From the NCBI GenBank assembly GCA_963377175.1, contig CAUJNA010003241.1, positions 591,775 to 655,774 on the forward strand: DNA of 64,000 bases. The letters are read 5' to 3'. The notes under the pieces were generated by a model. The model was not told the DNA's origin. It did no database searches and worked only from the letters and a program-made list of their open reading frames with translations. Below are positions 23,701 through 31,900 of the stretch, piece by piece. The first letter of the stretch is position 1. Every line of letters starts with the position of its first letter. A program made the position numbers and the translations under genes. The DNA comes from Effrenium voratum. Lineage: Eukaryota > Sar > Dinophyceae > Suessiales > Symbiodiniaceae.

Positions 23701-24122
23701 GACAGATTGGTCCTTTCCAAAAGGTGATATCTGAAACCAAAAAGGAATGGGCAGAGGGTGTTCGATTCAATTCGATCGATCAGGATTCTTGGATTGTCAC
23801 AAGATAGCAACCCTGACGATGAGTGGTTTCCATCCCATTCACGGCATTTTCCCTAACGCTCAACCCCCATGTTTGACCCAATTTGGATGAACATCCTTGG
23901 GTAAACAACGGGTACCCCAAGCTATCCTTCACGTTTTATTCGGTCCATGTTGGACAAGTACCTCTTCCACGGGGGTTTTATCCGCTCGCTCGCCTGAATC
24001 ACTCTCGTCCGAGGAGCGTGCCGGAGGAGTACAAGCCGCTGCTCTTCAAGTCGGGGACTCCGCAGCCCTTCCCTCCCCCCACACGGAAAGTGAAGCGCCC
24101 CGCGCCGGCGAAGCGCCGCTGA
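7224..24122 (+). CDS. Mei2-like RNA-binding protein, gene 2 of tandem array
   Basis: Ten exons can be joined in phase, with one uncertain join: 7224-7384, 11679-11786, 13683-13761, 13954-14048 (or 14073), 16900-16985 (end uncertain), 18206-18261, 19390-19513, 20486-20551, 22256-22338 and 24014-24122 (TGA 24120-24122). The last five form a complete Mei2 RRM: TTVCLRNVPNNYTR, QMFVELLEKQGL, NLGYAFINL, FWDIFHGFTAW, SFSGPHQGL, RYRNSPVMH, YKPLLF and FPPPTRK. The N-terminal half is less certain but shares the VVQNTFLD motif with gene 3. The usual W of the VTWSG strand is F here (VSFSGP). Unlike genes 1 and 3, there is no intron between the helix 1 and RNP1 coding parts. RRM-part donors are all GC; those chosen for the N-terminal part are GT. 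It presumably binds RNA; target unknown. Confidence 0.82.
7720..7747. repeat. AT microsatellite
   Basis: An uninterrupted TA run inside the first gene 2 intron. Smaller relatives lie at 10733-10752, 19597-19644, 32818-32836, 34136-34154, 36556-36574 and 42974-43010. Confidence 0.9.
8868..8959. mobile_element. MITE-like element with TIR CTCAGTTxTTCAGTG, copy 1
   Basis: Left end CTCAGTTATTCAGTGGC, right end GTCACTGAACAACTGAG: near-perfect inverted repeats about 15-16 bp long around a 92-bp element with a T-rich core and GGTGGCTGCCCCGGTAAAAAT. A second copy lies at 54326-54440. No coding capacity. Confidence 0.8.
10034..10191. repeat. Tetranucleotide array TGAT / TGAC / TGGA
   Basis: About 160 bp of GATT, then GACT, then GGAT repeats in blocks, inside the gene 2 intron 7385-11678. 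The frames through it (INQS, VSQS) are artefacts. Confidence 0.9.
11679..11786 (+). CDS. Gene 2 candidate exon (DMFSSAVARDRSSEER...GPSRTW)
   Basis: Starts AG-G (TTTGCGCAG then GAC) and encodes DMFSSAVARDRSSEERSGDG, continuing to SETRGPSRTW. It ends phase 0 just after Trp with a GTG donor. The gene 3 exon at 28790-28902 also ends phase 0 just after Trp (SSARGRW) and precedes the TF[IL]D part, which suggests homology. Confidence 0.5.
12079..12185. repeat. Dispersed repeat ending GATCCCTGGAAAGAATGG, copy 1
   Basis: Similar to 19885-19990 in the same orientation: both carry TTTTCTAGAAAGA and ATCCCTGGAAAGAATGG. Both copies are intronic to gene 2. Confidence 0.5.
12311..12419. mobile_element. MITE-like element with TIR CATAGGTGTCC, copy 1
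   Basis: Left end CATAGGTGTCCCTTTTGG, right end CCAAAAAGGACGCCTATG, with GGTTCAATCAACTA inside; about 109 bp. A second copy lies at 58404-58511 (right end GGACACCT) and a right-end fragment at about 19691-19737. Lies in a gene 2 intron. Confidence 0.75.
13683..13761 (+). CDS. Gene 2 candidate exon (EMHFPERESSPEDPRPLRL...)
   Basis: Acceptor TTCGCGACAG then G. Encodes EMHFPERESSPEDPRPLRLA, ending VRMFQKG. It ends phase 1 before GTCTTT and joins in phase to 13954 across a short 192-nt intron. Serine/glutamate/proline-rich and probably disordered. Not recognised in gene 3. Confidence 0.5.
13954..14048 (+). CDS. Gene 2 exon with VVQNTFLD motif
   Basis: Acceptor CCAAAG then G; phase 1 entry fits the preceding exon. 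Encodes AAIQLPSENGVAQDLRQQLV and then VQNTFLDLSGG. The motif VV.[KQ][SN]TF[IL]D also occurs in the gene 3 exon at 31096-31232. The end is either 14048 (donor GTGAGC, phase 0) or 14073 (donor GTGGCG, phase 1). Confidence 0.6.
14495..14810. repeat. TTGG / TTGC block-alternating tetranucleotide array
   Basis: About 316 bp built only from TTGG and TTGC tetramers, arranged in alternating homogeneous blocks of roughly 3 to 8 units. It sits in the gene 2 intron after the NTFLD exon. Open frames on both strands (LVGW, LACL, NQPT, KQAS) follow from the repeat and are not genes. Confidence 0.95.
15048..15182. repeat. TTCTTGGCTTxTCGGC minisatellite
   Basis: About 14-16-bp units of CTTCTTGGCTTTTCGG and its CTTCTCGG / CTTTTTGG variants, in the same gene 2 intron as the TTGG array. 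Confidence 0.85.
15310..16010. repeat. ~100-bp minisatellite with facing G and C runs
   Basis: Six to seven degenerate units. Each has CACCCCTATTTGAATCATCA, CTTCTTCGAACATCATG, a G-run, CTGCCGCC, a C-run, GCTACTTTTTAGAG and AGATGTAATTG. The G-run and C-run within a unit can pair as a hairpin. It ends near 16010 with a diverged copy at 15965. Confidence 0.85.
16900..16985 (+). CDS. Gene 2 candidate linker exon (EAPASEVPEIVERR...)
   Basis: Acceptor CTCGCAG then G. Encodes EAPASEVPEIVERRLASSPI, then RGRSALWSR before AG-GT. GC-rich third positions and Pro/Ser/Arg content suit a linker upstream of the RRM. The end is uncertain: phase 2 at 16985 does not fit the phase 0 start chosen for 18206, so a GC donor near 16971 or a missing exon is possible. 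Confidence 0.4.
18206..18261 (+). CDS. Gene 2 exon: RNP2 (TTVCLRNVPNNYTR)
   Basis: Encodes EPRGRTTVCLRNVPNNYT plus two bases of Arg. Acceptor CCAAG then G, donor AG-GC at 18262. Same end point and phase as the RNP2 exons of genes 1 and 3. Confidence 0.8.
18370..18472. mobile_element. MITE-like element, TATGGCTCCATTTTGGGG family, copy 2
   Basis: Very close to 7024-7131 (shared ACCTATGGCTCCATTTTGGGG-type core and GATGTTCACCAGGGGTACAGG-type right part). It lies in the gene 2 intron just after the RNP2 exon. Confidence 0.65.
18858..18958. mobile_element. MITE with 21-bp perfect terminal inverted repeats
   Basis: Left arm begins TACCTGGAGTCTCCATGACC and the right arm (ending 18958) is its exact complement over 21 bp. 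Length 101 bp; inside are two direct copies of ATGACCAACCATTTTT. Non-coding, in the gene 2 intron 18262-19389. Confidence 0.85.
19390..19513 (+). CDS. Gene 2 exon: helix 1 plus RNP1, fused
   Basis: A single 124-nt exon encoding QMFVELLEKQGLSGHFDFLY, then LPCDFHRHANLGYAFINLVN and Glu. In genes 1 and 3 the same stretch is split by an intron in front of YDF. Acceptor CGTGAG then G, donor GC at 19514. Confidence 0.85.
19597..19644. repeat. AT-rich microsatellite
   Basis: TATATATAAA units directly downstream of the gene 2 helix 1/RNP1 exon, inside the intron. Confidence 0.85.
20486..20551 (+). CDS. Gene 2 exon: RRM helix 2 (FWDIFHGFTAW)
   Basis: Acceptor GCCAAG then GCC. Encodes AGVLKFWDIFHGFTAWTLPT and ends AK, phase 0, before GC at 20552. 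Conserved FW..F.GF..W block of Mei2 RRMs. Confidence 0.8.
20772..20866. mobile_element. MITE-like element, TGGGTCAAA family, copy 2 (inverted)
   Basis: Ends GTATGGGTCC and TTTTTGACCCACAG. The core CCATTTACCAGGGCAACTCATTT-type sequence is the complement of that in copy 1. It lies in the gene 2 intron 20552-22255. Confidence 0.65.
20965..21366 (+). CDS. Unidentified 133-aa open frame nested in a gene 2 intron
   Basis: ATG at 20965, stop ending 21366. Coding-like composition as far as about 21230: MQGISAPFLPYHFEQSFEHG, later CMETLCLGDTQEITHGVVDA and EAFRKGLVNRREVAEQSAEA. It then becomes less convincing. It is not Mei2-like and I recognise no family. It could be an exon skipped in my gene 2 model, a nested gene or a degenerate remnant. 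Retaining the whole frame as a gene 2 exon would break the K-V join conserved with genes 1 and 3. Confidence 0.35.
   Translation: MQGISAPFLPYHFEQSFEHGTYQVWRDLMLCQGSMVPTASVCMETLCLGDTQEITHGVVDASAEAFRKGLVNRREVAEQSAEAVGYGCRDSFSLLLLSLGVAFLSTRSGSKGKPAITWLPHVETNIFEYSKKQ
22256..22338 (+). CDS. Gene 2 exon: VSFSGPHQGL...RYRNSPVMH
   Basis: Acceptor GGTTCAG then G. Encodes VGQVSFSGPHQGLRAHIDRY followed by RNSPVMH and two bases of Lys. 83 nt, identical in length and phase to genes 1 and 3. Donor GC at 22339. The usual Trp is replaced by Phe. Confidence 0.85.
22458..22533. mobile_element. Left half of a CTAGGTCC-TIR element, interrupted
   Basis: CTAGGT..., ACTTGTACC, TTTTTGGGGGAGGGTTTC and AAAAATAGACTA match the left half of the family seen intact at 29383-29512. 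The right half appears about 700 bp later at 23232-23282. Confidence 0.5.
23232..23282. mobile_element. Right half of a CTAGGTCC-TIR element
   Basis: ACAGAAACAGTTGGTACCCT, TATTCTAACCTCTCTACTGG and AGGACCTAGG match the right half of the family. Together with 22458-22533 it suggests one element split by a later insertion, all within the gene 2 intron 22339-24013. Confidence 0.5.
24014..24122 (+). CDS. Gene 2 last exon: SVPEEYKPLLF...PPPTRK
   Basis: Acceptor GTCCGAG then G. Encodes SVPEEYKPLLFKSGTPQPFP, then PPTRKVKRPAPAKRR and TGA at 24120-24122. A basic C-terminal tail follows the conserved Mei2 motif. Confidence 0.85.
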
Positions 24123-25225
24123 GCGGTTTTTGAGGATTGAGCTCCAGCGCCTCGGATGGACAGTTGGAGAGCTCTCGGTCTCGTCGTGTTTTTTCTCCGT
24201 TTTTTTTCTTCTTTTTTTCTCGAGGTCGTTGGAGAGCTCGCGATTGGTTTGTGTCCCCACCAACACGAAGAGACCCTACAGAACGAGAATCGGTTCGGCT
24301 TTTGGAATACGTTTCCAGGAATCCAGACTTTCTTTTCGAGCCAACCAGAGATTTGCTACTCTCTGATTCTGATCGGCCAGTGCAAGCACTGTTTTTTTAG
24401 GGTGAATGTGGGAGGCCCATACTTCTTACTTTGGACCCAAAGAACCGGTCCAACCTTTTGTCCGTTTTGTCTTGCCATGATTTTCCGAAGTAAATCCCAA
24501 GAAAAGCCATTGAAATCCGCAAATGGCTTTGGCTAAGGAGCCCAGAGTGTGTCGGAATCCTGACAGGGTTACTTCCTTTTCTCCCTTTCAGCCCACTCAA
24601 GGGGCTTCAAATCTGTACAGGGTGCTTGGAGTGCTGTGGAAGGCTCAGTCCAGGGCCGTTGAATACTTGGGATGCCGCCGTGGGGTGCTATTCAGTTTGG
24701 TCATGGGAAAATAGTGTTTATAATCATTCAGCCCTCGCCATATATGTGTTACAAGCAGTTCCATCAACTTGTGCCCCCATCTGTTTGCGCGGGCATGTCC
24801 GCAGTCTTCCGAAGCAAAATTCCTGGGATGTTCGCGTGTATTTACGTTTCATCCATGGCAGAAGGCTTCAAAAGCTGGCATGGAACCCAGCAACAGGCTC
24901 CGGGCATGGGTCATTCAGCCAGGTTGAATCAGGTTGTGGGAGGGAATTCACCCAGCCCCAGATGGGTTCCTTGGTCTGCTTCTCTGAACATCTGCCAAAG
25001 CCGGTTTCCGTTTTTTTTTTGTTTGTTTTTTTTTTTTTGCTTTTTTTTGTGATTTTTGCCACGGGTCCGGGTGGATAACTCTCTCCGTGGCTCTTAGGCC
25101 GCATTGCCAAGTCTTGTACAGGGAGCCGATCGGCGGCCCAGAGGCGGGGAGTTCTTGGGTTCGGGAACCCACCCGTGCGCGGAACCGGAACCCCAGACAC
25201 CGAAGCTCGAAGTTTTGCAAACATA

Positions 25226-25306
25226 TCAATGGAGGTGCACTTTGTGTCAAAATAAATCAATTTGCAAAAAGGATCGAGGTGCACTTTGTGTCAAAATAAA
25301 TCGCAC
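25226..25306. repeat. Tandem duplication GAGGTGCACTTTGTGTCAAA
   Basis: GAGGTGCACTTTGTGTCAAA followed by ATAAATC occurs twice about 47 bp apart. Confidence 0.8.
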
Positions 25307-26735
25307 TGGCGATGCGTTGCAGAATTGGTTGCAAAGCAGGCATGGCTGGCGTGTGCAAGGTGCGGTATAGCAAGAAGGCTTGTATGTCATTTTTATGCAT
25401 GTGGTGTCTAGTGCTGTGGCTCCCTATGCACTCGGGTGCGTCAGTACTGGAACAATGCCATGGTGAGAGTTTGTCACCTGCGCCTTCTTCGCCCCGCGGC
25501 AGTTCCTTGTTTCAGCTCTGCCTCGAAAGGCTTCATTAAAACTCAGATTCACAGGGCTGAAAAAGACCTAAGCCGGACATTTGAATGTCTGTGTTTTGGT
25601 TAGTGTGGAGCCTCCAAATGTGTGGTTCTGCTTTTGGTTATCCTTTAAACCCCACCAAGAAGCGGGTAATTGGCCTCAGCAAAATTTGACCGACCCGCAC
25701 GCATCTTCCCTGCAGGCGGCTTCACGTGGGACCGGGCCACCCGCGCCCAGTTTTTCAAGAGCCTGCCTTGATTGAGACGAAGCTTGCGGTGGGATTGACA
25801 TTAGGACACCTTGGGCAAATGAAGCCGCGACCTCGCAAAGAGTCGCCGCCGAAGACAAACTCGAAGGACCTTATGGACCCATGTAGGTTGTTGATGTTTG
25901 TTCTTTCCACCGACAGCTCGCAGCTGCGATCTTTCAAATGAGGCAAGCTTGTTGCAAGTTTTGGTGGCCGGACAACTGTCCGCCTTCGCCAATGCGCGAC
26001 ACTGTCGCAGCCGGAGGTTTCTGCAGCTCAACGTGTGACGCTTGCCACGGGGCAGTACAAGGGTTGTTTCAAACTTGGTGGCCTCCAGATTGGTTTCGCT
26101 CAGCTTTTTGTTTTTGGAAGGATGATTCAAAGAGGGATTCATATTTTATCGACCAAACGGTAGCCGGGACTTGAACCGTGAAATGCACGATGGTCGCTAG
26201 AGAACTCCTGCATGTAACGTGATCTACGGGCCTTCTCAATATTTTCTATGGGCCTTGGGCCCACAATGGACCCACATGGACCTTCAATTGAAGATTGGCA
26301 AATGGTAACTGACCACTAGGCAATGGCTTTTCGTGCTTTGAATGGGGCTTGCAGATATTTTTCTCGTTTTTTTCACCATCTCGAGGCACCTACCCCCCCA
26401 ATTAATTCCGGTTTTCCCTGCGGGCCCAGAGGATAGCTGGGTGGGGGGAGTTTTGGTCCGAAAGCGGGCTGATTCTGGTTCATTTCAGGGTTGACACCGG
26501 CCCCTATATGCATAAAACTGGGGTTGATTCCAATATGGGGTCAAAATTATTGCGTGACATTCGATCCATTGCGTCCAGCAAAGTGGCCAACGCACCGCTA
26601 CCGCTGGGCGCAAGTTTTTGTGTTTGCTGCAGATGCTGGCGCCTGCGGCAGAAATCCCTAGATGCCTTTCCAACGAAGCAGCGGCCAAGACGTCCTTGCC
26701 CAAAACGGATTCGACGTCATCGGCCCCTTAGCAGG

Positions 26736-26795
26736 GGTACACGATGCACACCAAGGTTCCTATGTACGTACACGATGCACACCAAGGTTCCTAGC
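26736..26795. repeat. Tandem duplication of ~30 bp
   Basis: GTACACGATGCACACCAAGG plus TTCCTA occurs twice in direct succession. Confidence 0.85.
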
Positions 26796-27804
26796 CTCCC
26801 TTCCGGTGGACTGTCACTTGAAGTTTTTGGGGATCCGACCATAGCGGAAAATAGGACACAGACTTGGAGCTTTGGCTAAGCCGTTGGCTCTGAAGTCTAC
26901 AACTTGTCCCATTCCCCAATCCTCAAGAATCCCAAAGCTTTGACCCTTAACCTCTGTGTTCTTCGTAGGTGAGAGGGCTTGTTCTCTTTTTTGGAATCGG
27001 ACCCTCCCCGGCCAACGCAAAAGAAAGCGGTTTTCCTTTCTCTTTCAAACCAACCCCAAAAAGGCCCTCTCGAGAAAGAAAGGCCCACGTCGTGTTACCC
27101 CCCCCCCCCCCAAAAAAAAGAGAAAGAAACAGGAAATCGTTCGAAGCTTGGCGAGATAAACACATCATGGGGCGCAGTTTGTTTGCTTTTTTGGGGGGTG
27201 GGGGCTGGCAGCCAAAGACCCAAAACTCTTTGGTTTCTGGGAGTTCTTTATTTCAAGAGGGTGTAATACTAGGATTCCATCAGACATCCCCAATGGTGGG
27301 CTTCAACATCAACCTGAAGTGAGTGGTCAGGGTGATGCTTCGGGCCCGCGTCCACGTCCACTCACTCCAAAAACAATCTGTTGCTTTTTGTGGTTCGCCT
27401 TCGATTTGGTGGCTGCTTCTTACGAAAGCGATTGAATCACTTTAATCCAGGAGTTTTAGGGGGGCCAGGAGCGTTCCTGAAAACGACGATTCCTGGCACC
27501 TCTTGATCTCGTGGCATTCGGCTTCATGGGCTTTCTGTACAGTTGGCCCTTGGCTGGCGTTGCAAGAAATTTGGCGCTGGCACGCGACATGAATCGTGGT
27601 GCATGTGTATATAGTGCAACGCCGAGCAAGTGTTTTTGCTTATGGGGCTTGAGATGAAGTTCCCGAGGAACCTTAATCGAAAATGGCTCGCCGGGACGTA
27701 TGACGCGATTTGACCCGTGTGTGTGTTTTTTGGGAGACCCTTCAAAATGGAGGTTTTTCTCTTGGTGTCCCTTTAAAACCAGCCAAGCAGATGATGCGGT
27801 ATGA

Positions 27805-27993
27805 TACGCTTCTCGCCGCTGCTTTGCTTGGCAAGCATTTGTCGTAGTGCCTTATCCCAGCCTGTCGCCTGACTTGATGATGTTCGGCAACGTCGAGCGC
27901 GAAATGTTCGCCCGGTGTGAGTTCGCCAAGTGCGAATCCATCTTCGAGCGCGAAGAGACTTCAACGAACAGCTGCAAGCAACACGAGGACTGA
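27805..27993 (+). CDS. Unidentified coding-like exon (FGNVEREMFARCEFAKCE...)
   Basis: The frame is open from 27805 to a TGA at 27991-27993, with ATG ATG at 27877-27882. From there it reads MMFGNVEREMFARCEFAKCE, then SIFEREETSTNSCKQHED. Almost every codon up to 27954 ends in C or G, as in the confident Mei2 exons. It may be a first or internal exon of gene 3 (an AG-GA or GC donor near 27987 would remove the stop), or the last exon of a small gene. No family recognised. Confidence 0.45.
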   Translation, partial: YASRRCFAWQAFVVVPYPSLSPDLMMFGNVEREMFARCEFAKCESIFEREETSTNSCKQHED

Positions 27994-28789
27994 TGGGCGG
28001 GGCGGGGCCCCACCACGAGACGCGTCGGAACTCTAGCTGCATGTGAACGAACTGCACCCTCTGCTAAACAATGGCTTTTGCGACCCATGGAAAAGCACCA
28101 CAAAATGACTTGAGCCGTGATTCTCGCTTTTCGTTTTTTACATCTCCACGCTCAAAGAATTGATGTCCCCTTTCAGCCTGGGCTGTTTAGATTGCACAGG
28201 GCCATGTGAGAATCATGCACCCGATCGAAGCCATTACCCACACGGGTCACCCAAACGGATCGAACGGATGCCAACAGTTTGATCAGTCTCCCGTTGAAAG
28301 AGGCTCTGAATCCGGGTGATTTATAGCAATTCAGGATAAGCTTGGTTATTGGCACAACATCCTTGTACTTGGATTCCAAGCTAAGAAAGCACATCATTGG
28401 AGAGGAGTATGTTCAAGAGCTGACTGTTCAGGTTTTCGTTGGGTTTTCCTTGCGGCCCTTTGTGGTTCTTGTGTCTTTGACAGGCTGCCACTCACAAGCC
28501 CCATTTTGTGTGCCTGGCAATTGGTCGCCAAGCAAACGGGAAGCCCCACAGCCAGCACCTCCAGGCGTTTGGGCAATGAATTTTGATGAACCCCAACAGT
28601 TGGTGGACATCAATCGCCGGGTTCACTTGAGAATTCATACCATGTCCACCTTGGTCTCTTTTCTTGAAACAAATGTTGTCGTATTCGAAACTGCGTCCTG
28701 TGAATGATACCGGTGGGTAGAAGCGTGTGTGTGTGTGTGTTCCCATTTGTCAAGAGCTTCTTGGGTTCTAAATGCTGACATACGCCCAG

Positions 28790-28902
28790 CCGCACCCAAA
28801 GATTTGTCCTTCTCCCGGCCGCGCCTCGGGCCGCTGGATTCATGGGTCCGAGAGGATTCCAGCGATGGTGAGACGACGACGTCTTCCGCGCGAGGCAGAT
28901 GG
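28790..28902 (+). CDS. Gene 3 candidate N-terminal exon (LDSWVREDSSDGETTTSS...)
   Basis: Encodes APKDLSFSRPRLGPLDSWVR, then EDSSDGETTTSSARGRW, ending phase 0 after Trp with donor GTAATG. It joins in phase to 31096. The start is uncertain, as the frame is open further upstream. It resembles the gene 2 exon 11679-11786 in position and in its RxW end. Confidence 0.55.
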
Positions 28903-31900
28903 GTAATGTTTGAAGAGTGATGGCAGAGTGTTGGATCCACTTCAAAAGGACGGTTGGATTCCCCTTTTCCATCGAACAGGCGGTGGGTTTCCCAGCACAA
29001 AAAAACCAAGGTGACGCATCATGCGGCTCCCAGGTGTGGGGGTTTGGCATTGAGTTGCTGCGCCGGGCAGTTTTTGTTCTTCGTTTTTGCTTTTTGGGGC
29101 GGCTCGTCATTTTTTAAGATTGGACCCCCGAATTGACTTTCTTCCTCTTGGTCTTCTTTTCTGAACCAGCCAAATAGGGGGTGCTTTTCAACTCCAACAC
29201 AAGAAGAGCCACCCATTTGATTTTTCCCAGTATTGGACTAGCGGCTGGTTTCCTACCAGCTGCTTTCTGTTTCGATGTCCAAAGTCTCCTACGAAAAAGC
29301 TTTGCAGTCGGGTGATAGTAGTTTCTCCTATCTTGCAAGCCTTGAAGTTTCAGTTTAAACCTTCTACAGACCTTAATCTTAGCTAGGTCCCCCCAGTAGT
29401 GCCTTTTGTTTTTCCTTTTCTTTTTTTTTTTTTTCGGGGGAGGGTTCCCCGACTAACATAGACTACAGAAAAAAAAGTACCCTTATTCTAGCCTCTCTAT
29501 TGGAGGACCTAGATAGGACACCCCAGGAGTGCTTGGGAATGGATGCCCTTTTCTCTTCTTCTTTTTTTCTGGTGTGCGTTGGCGAAAAACTCCCAGAGCT
29601 CAACGATCGGCTTTTTCCCTGCTCTATGATAACTGTCGCTCACTCACGTGTTTCTTGCTTCAGGATGGTGAGTTTCTTGCCAAGAAAGAAACACACACAG
29701 CGGTCTCCGTGTTTGCGGGGGGTCTTTATTTTAAACTGATCCAACCAGCAAATGTTGGTGTCGTCCCGCTGAAAGCTGGGTGTAGACAAGCTTGTGATTC
29801 GGAGACGTGGCAGGTTCCACCTGCACCAGCCCTTCCAGTCAGGACCGTCCGAACGACGGGCCTGGTCTTTTGTATTTAGGGGGACGTGCCCCAAAATGGT
29901 GGTGTTTCTTCCGGTTTCCCTTTTTAAAGCCACAAGCAAGGGGCTATAGTAGCTTGGCTGCTGTTTGCTTAGATATGATCTGTCCCACTCTGCAAACACG
30001 AAAAGGTGTTTGGACAGGCGGCACCAAATTGGATGCCCAGAAACTGGGTCCGCGCTATTCCCGATGTCCAGTTTGCCCAAGGTAAAAAGGGTACCCTCAC
30101 ACAATGGAGGGCAGATGGAGGGGGTCAACGGCAACTCTTGTTACGAACATATAATATGGGTTTGTCTTCAAATAGGGGAACCCCCCCAAAAATGGGTGGT
30201 GTCTGTTTGGTTTCCGGAAAACCAAACCCCCAACAAGTGGTACCGCCAAAGAAAGGCACCCCCATATGGCTTTGGTCTAAAGTATCGGAGAGCCCAGTTT
30301 GGTGCTCTCATGAGACCGTGTCCAGGTTTCGATTAAAGCGGAAGCGTCTTGCTTCGCTTTCAAATTAATTGCTTGTCCAACACAGGACCTGACCTTTTGG
30401 TTTCCCCTTGTTGGTCCATTAGTCAAGGTCACAAAAGGTTAGCCTTTCATTTCTAGCTCCTTTGTGCAAGTGAGCTAGTTATGTGGTAGAAAAAGACTTA
30501 AACCATCTTAAACCTATAGGATAATCCTGGTATCCCTAGGTTTTCTGAGCTTTGCCCATTTCAACTTTGGAAAGCCAACAACTGCTCCTCCAAGAGTGCT
30601 TCAGATCCCCTGTCATTTGGGTTGAACCTGGGAATCCACTGGTGTTGTGCTACAGGGTTGCGGGTTGCCCAGGTTTCACTGAAAGCAAATGGTCAGGTTT
30701 GCAGAGTTTCAAGCTCCGGAGGTTCTTTCAGAGTGGACCAATGCTCTCCGTGTTTCCAGTGGTTGTCATTGCTCACGGTCAATCGTTCCTGCTAATTACA
30801 GTAGATACCAGGTGTTTTCCTAGGTTTCAACGGTAGGTAACTGGAATCTCCTGCTTTTGTGTTGGTTTCGGTCGCCATGACTTCCCCCCACCTGTTCGGT
30901 GCTGCTCTTTTCCAATGTTGGCAGTTCTCCTGAAGGCAAAACCCAGTTGCCCAGTGGTGCCCCTTTTTCCACTCTTTTTGGTTTCGGGCTCCCCTTTAAA
31001 CTCAACCAACCAAAAAATTGGATGCCGATCCTTTTTTCCCCATGGAAATCCACTGGGCATCTGAGAAAACCAAGTGCTTGCCTCCAAGCCGCGAGGCTCA
31101 GGCGGACGACGGAGGCGAGTGCGTGGTGGTTGTGAAGTCCACTTTCATTGACGTGGACGATGGCAAGCGACGCATCAAGCGTGGCCCTCGGCGGTCGCAG
31201 TCTGCCAAACGCGTGCATGGCCTTTGGTGGAGGTGCTTTTTTTTTTCTCCGGGGGGGTGTTCTTTTGCGTGAAAACCAAAAAACACCCACCCACTTTTGC
31301 AGGCCCACCTTGGAGATGCCAGATCTGCCTGGAAAGGGTATTTTTCAGCAGCGTCCGGTCCGAAAGCTCGTCAACTCTTGGCTGCTTTGGCAACGCCTGG
31401 CGTTGTTGGCCTCAGTTCTGTTGTTTGCTTGAGAATATGTGTTTACCTTATTTTTCCCTCTTGGTTGTTTCGGCCAGCTACCGCTACTGGACATATTTTC
31501 GCATTTTTACATGCGGAAAAGCAACTGGAAGAGTTAGAGTTCAATCGTTTTTTTGTGAACATAGCACAACCTCGGCCGAAGCAGTCCCCAAACCGATCTA
31601 AGTGCTTGCCAATAGATGCTTGCTCGCTGCTGAATTGCTCGGGTGACCACTTGAGCTGATGTGGGAAAACTGCAGAGAATCAATTGCCTCGCCTACTAAA
31701 GTGCTTGATATGGGCCATTAAATATGTGAGACTTCTAAAGGGTTCCTTCAAAAGCCATGAGCGTAACTGCACGCCGGCGACCCCTCAAGGTTTCCATTCG
31801 GATGTGTCCCCATACCCGCAAAGGCTCGGACACAGGCTCATGGCGGCAGGTTTGCGAAAGAGCTCGTTACGGGGATTCTTGCCCGACCTTGTGATTAAAC

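Larger units (their letters stand above)
24123..28789 (+). other. Spacer between gene 2 stop and first supported gene 3 exon
   Basis: No gene is certain here. Coding-like patches: 25117-25230 (GGPEAGSSWVREPTRARNRN), which echoes LDSWVRE in the gene 3 exon at 28790; 27805-27993 (listed separately); and 28483-28620 (WAMNFDEPQQLVDINRR). Any could be a 5' exon of gene 3. Short tandem duplications occur at 25226-25306 and 26736-26795. Confidence 0.4.

Noticed and set aside
26155..26180. tRNA-like B box (complement reads GGTTCAAGTCCCGGC)
   Set aside because: No matching T stem, acceptor stem or A box can be found around it.
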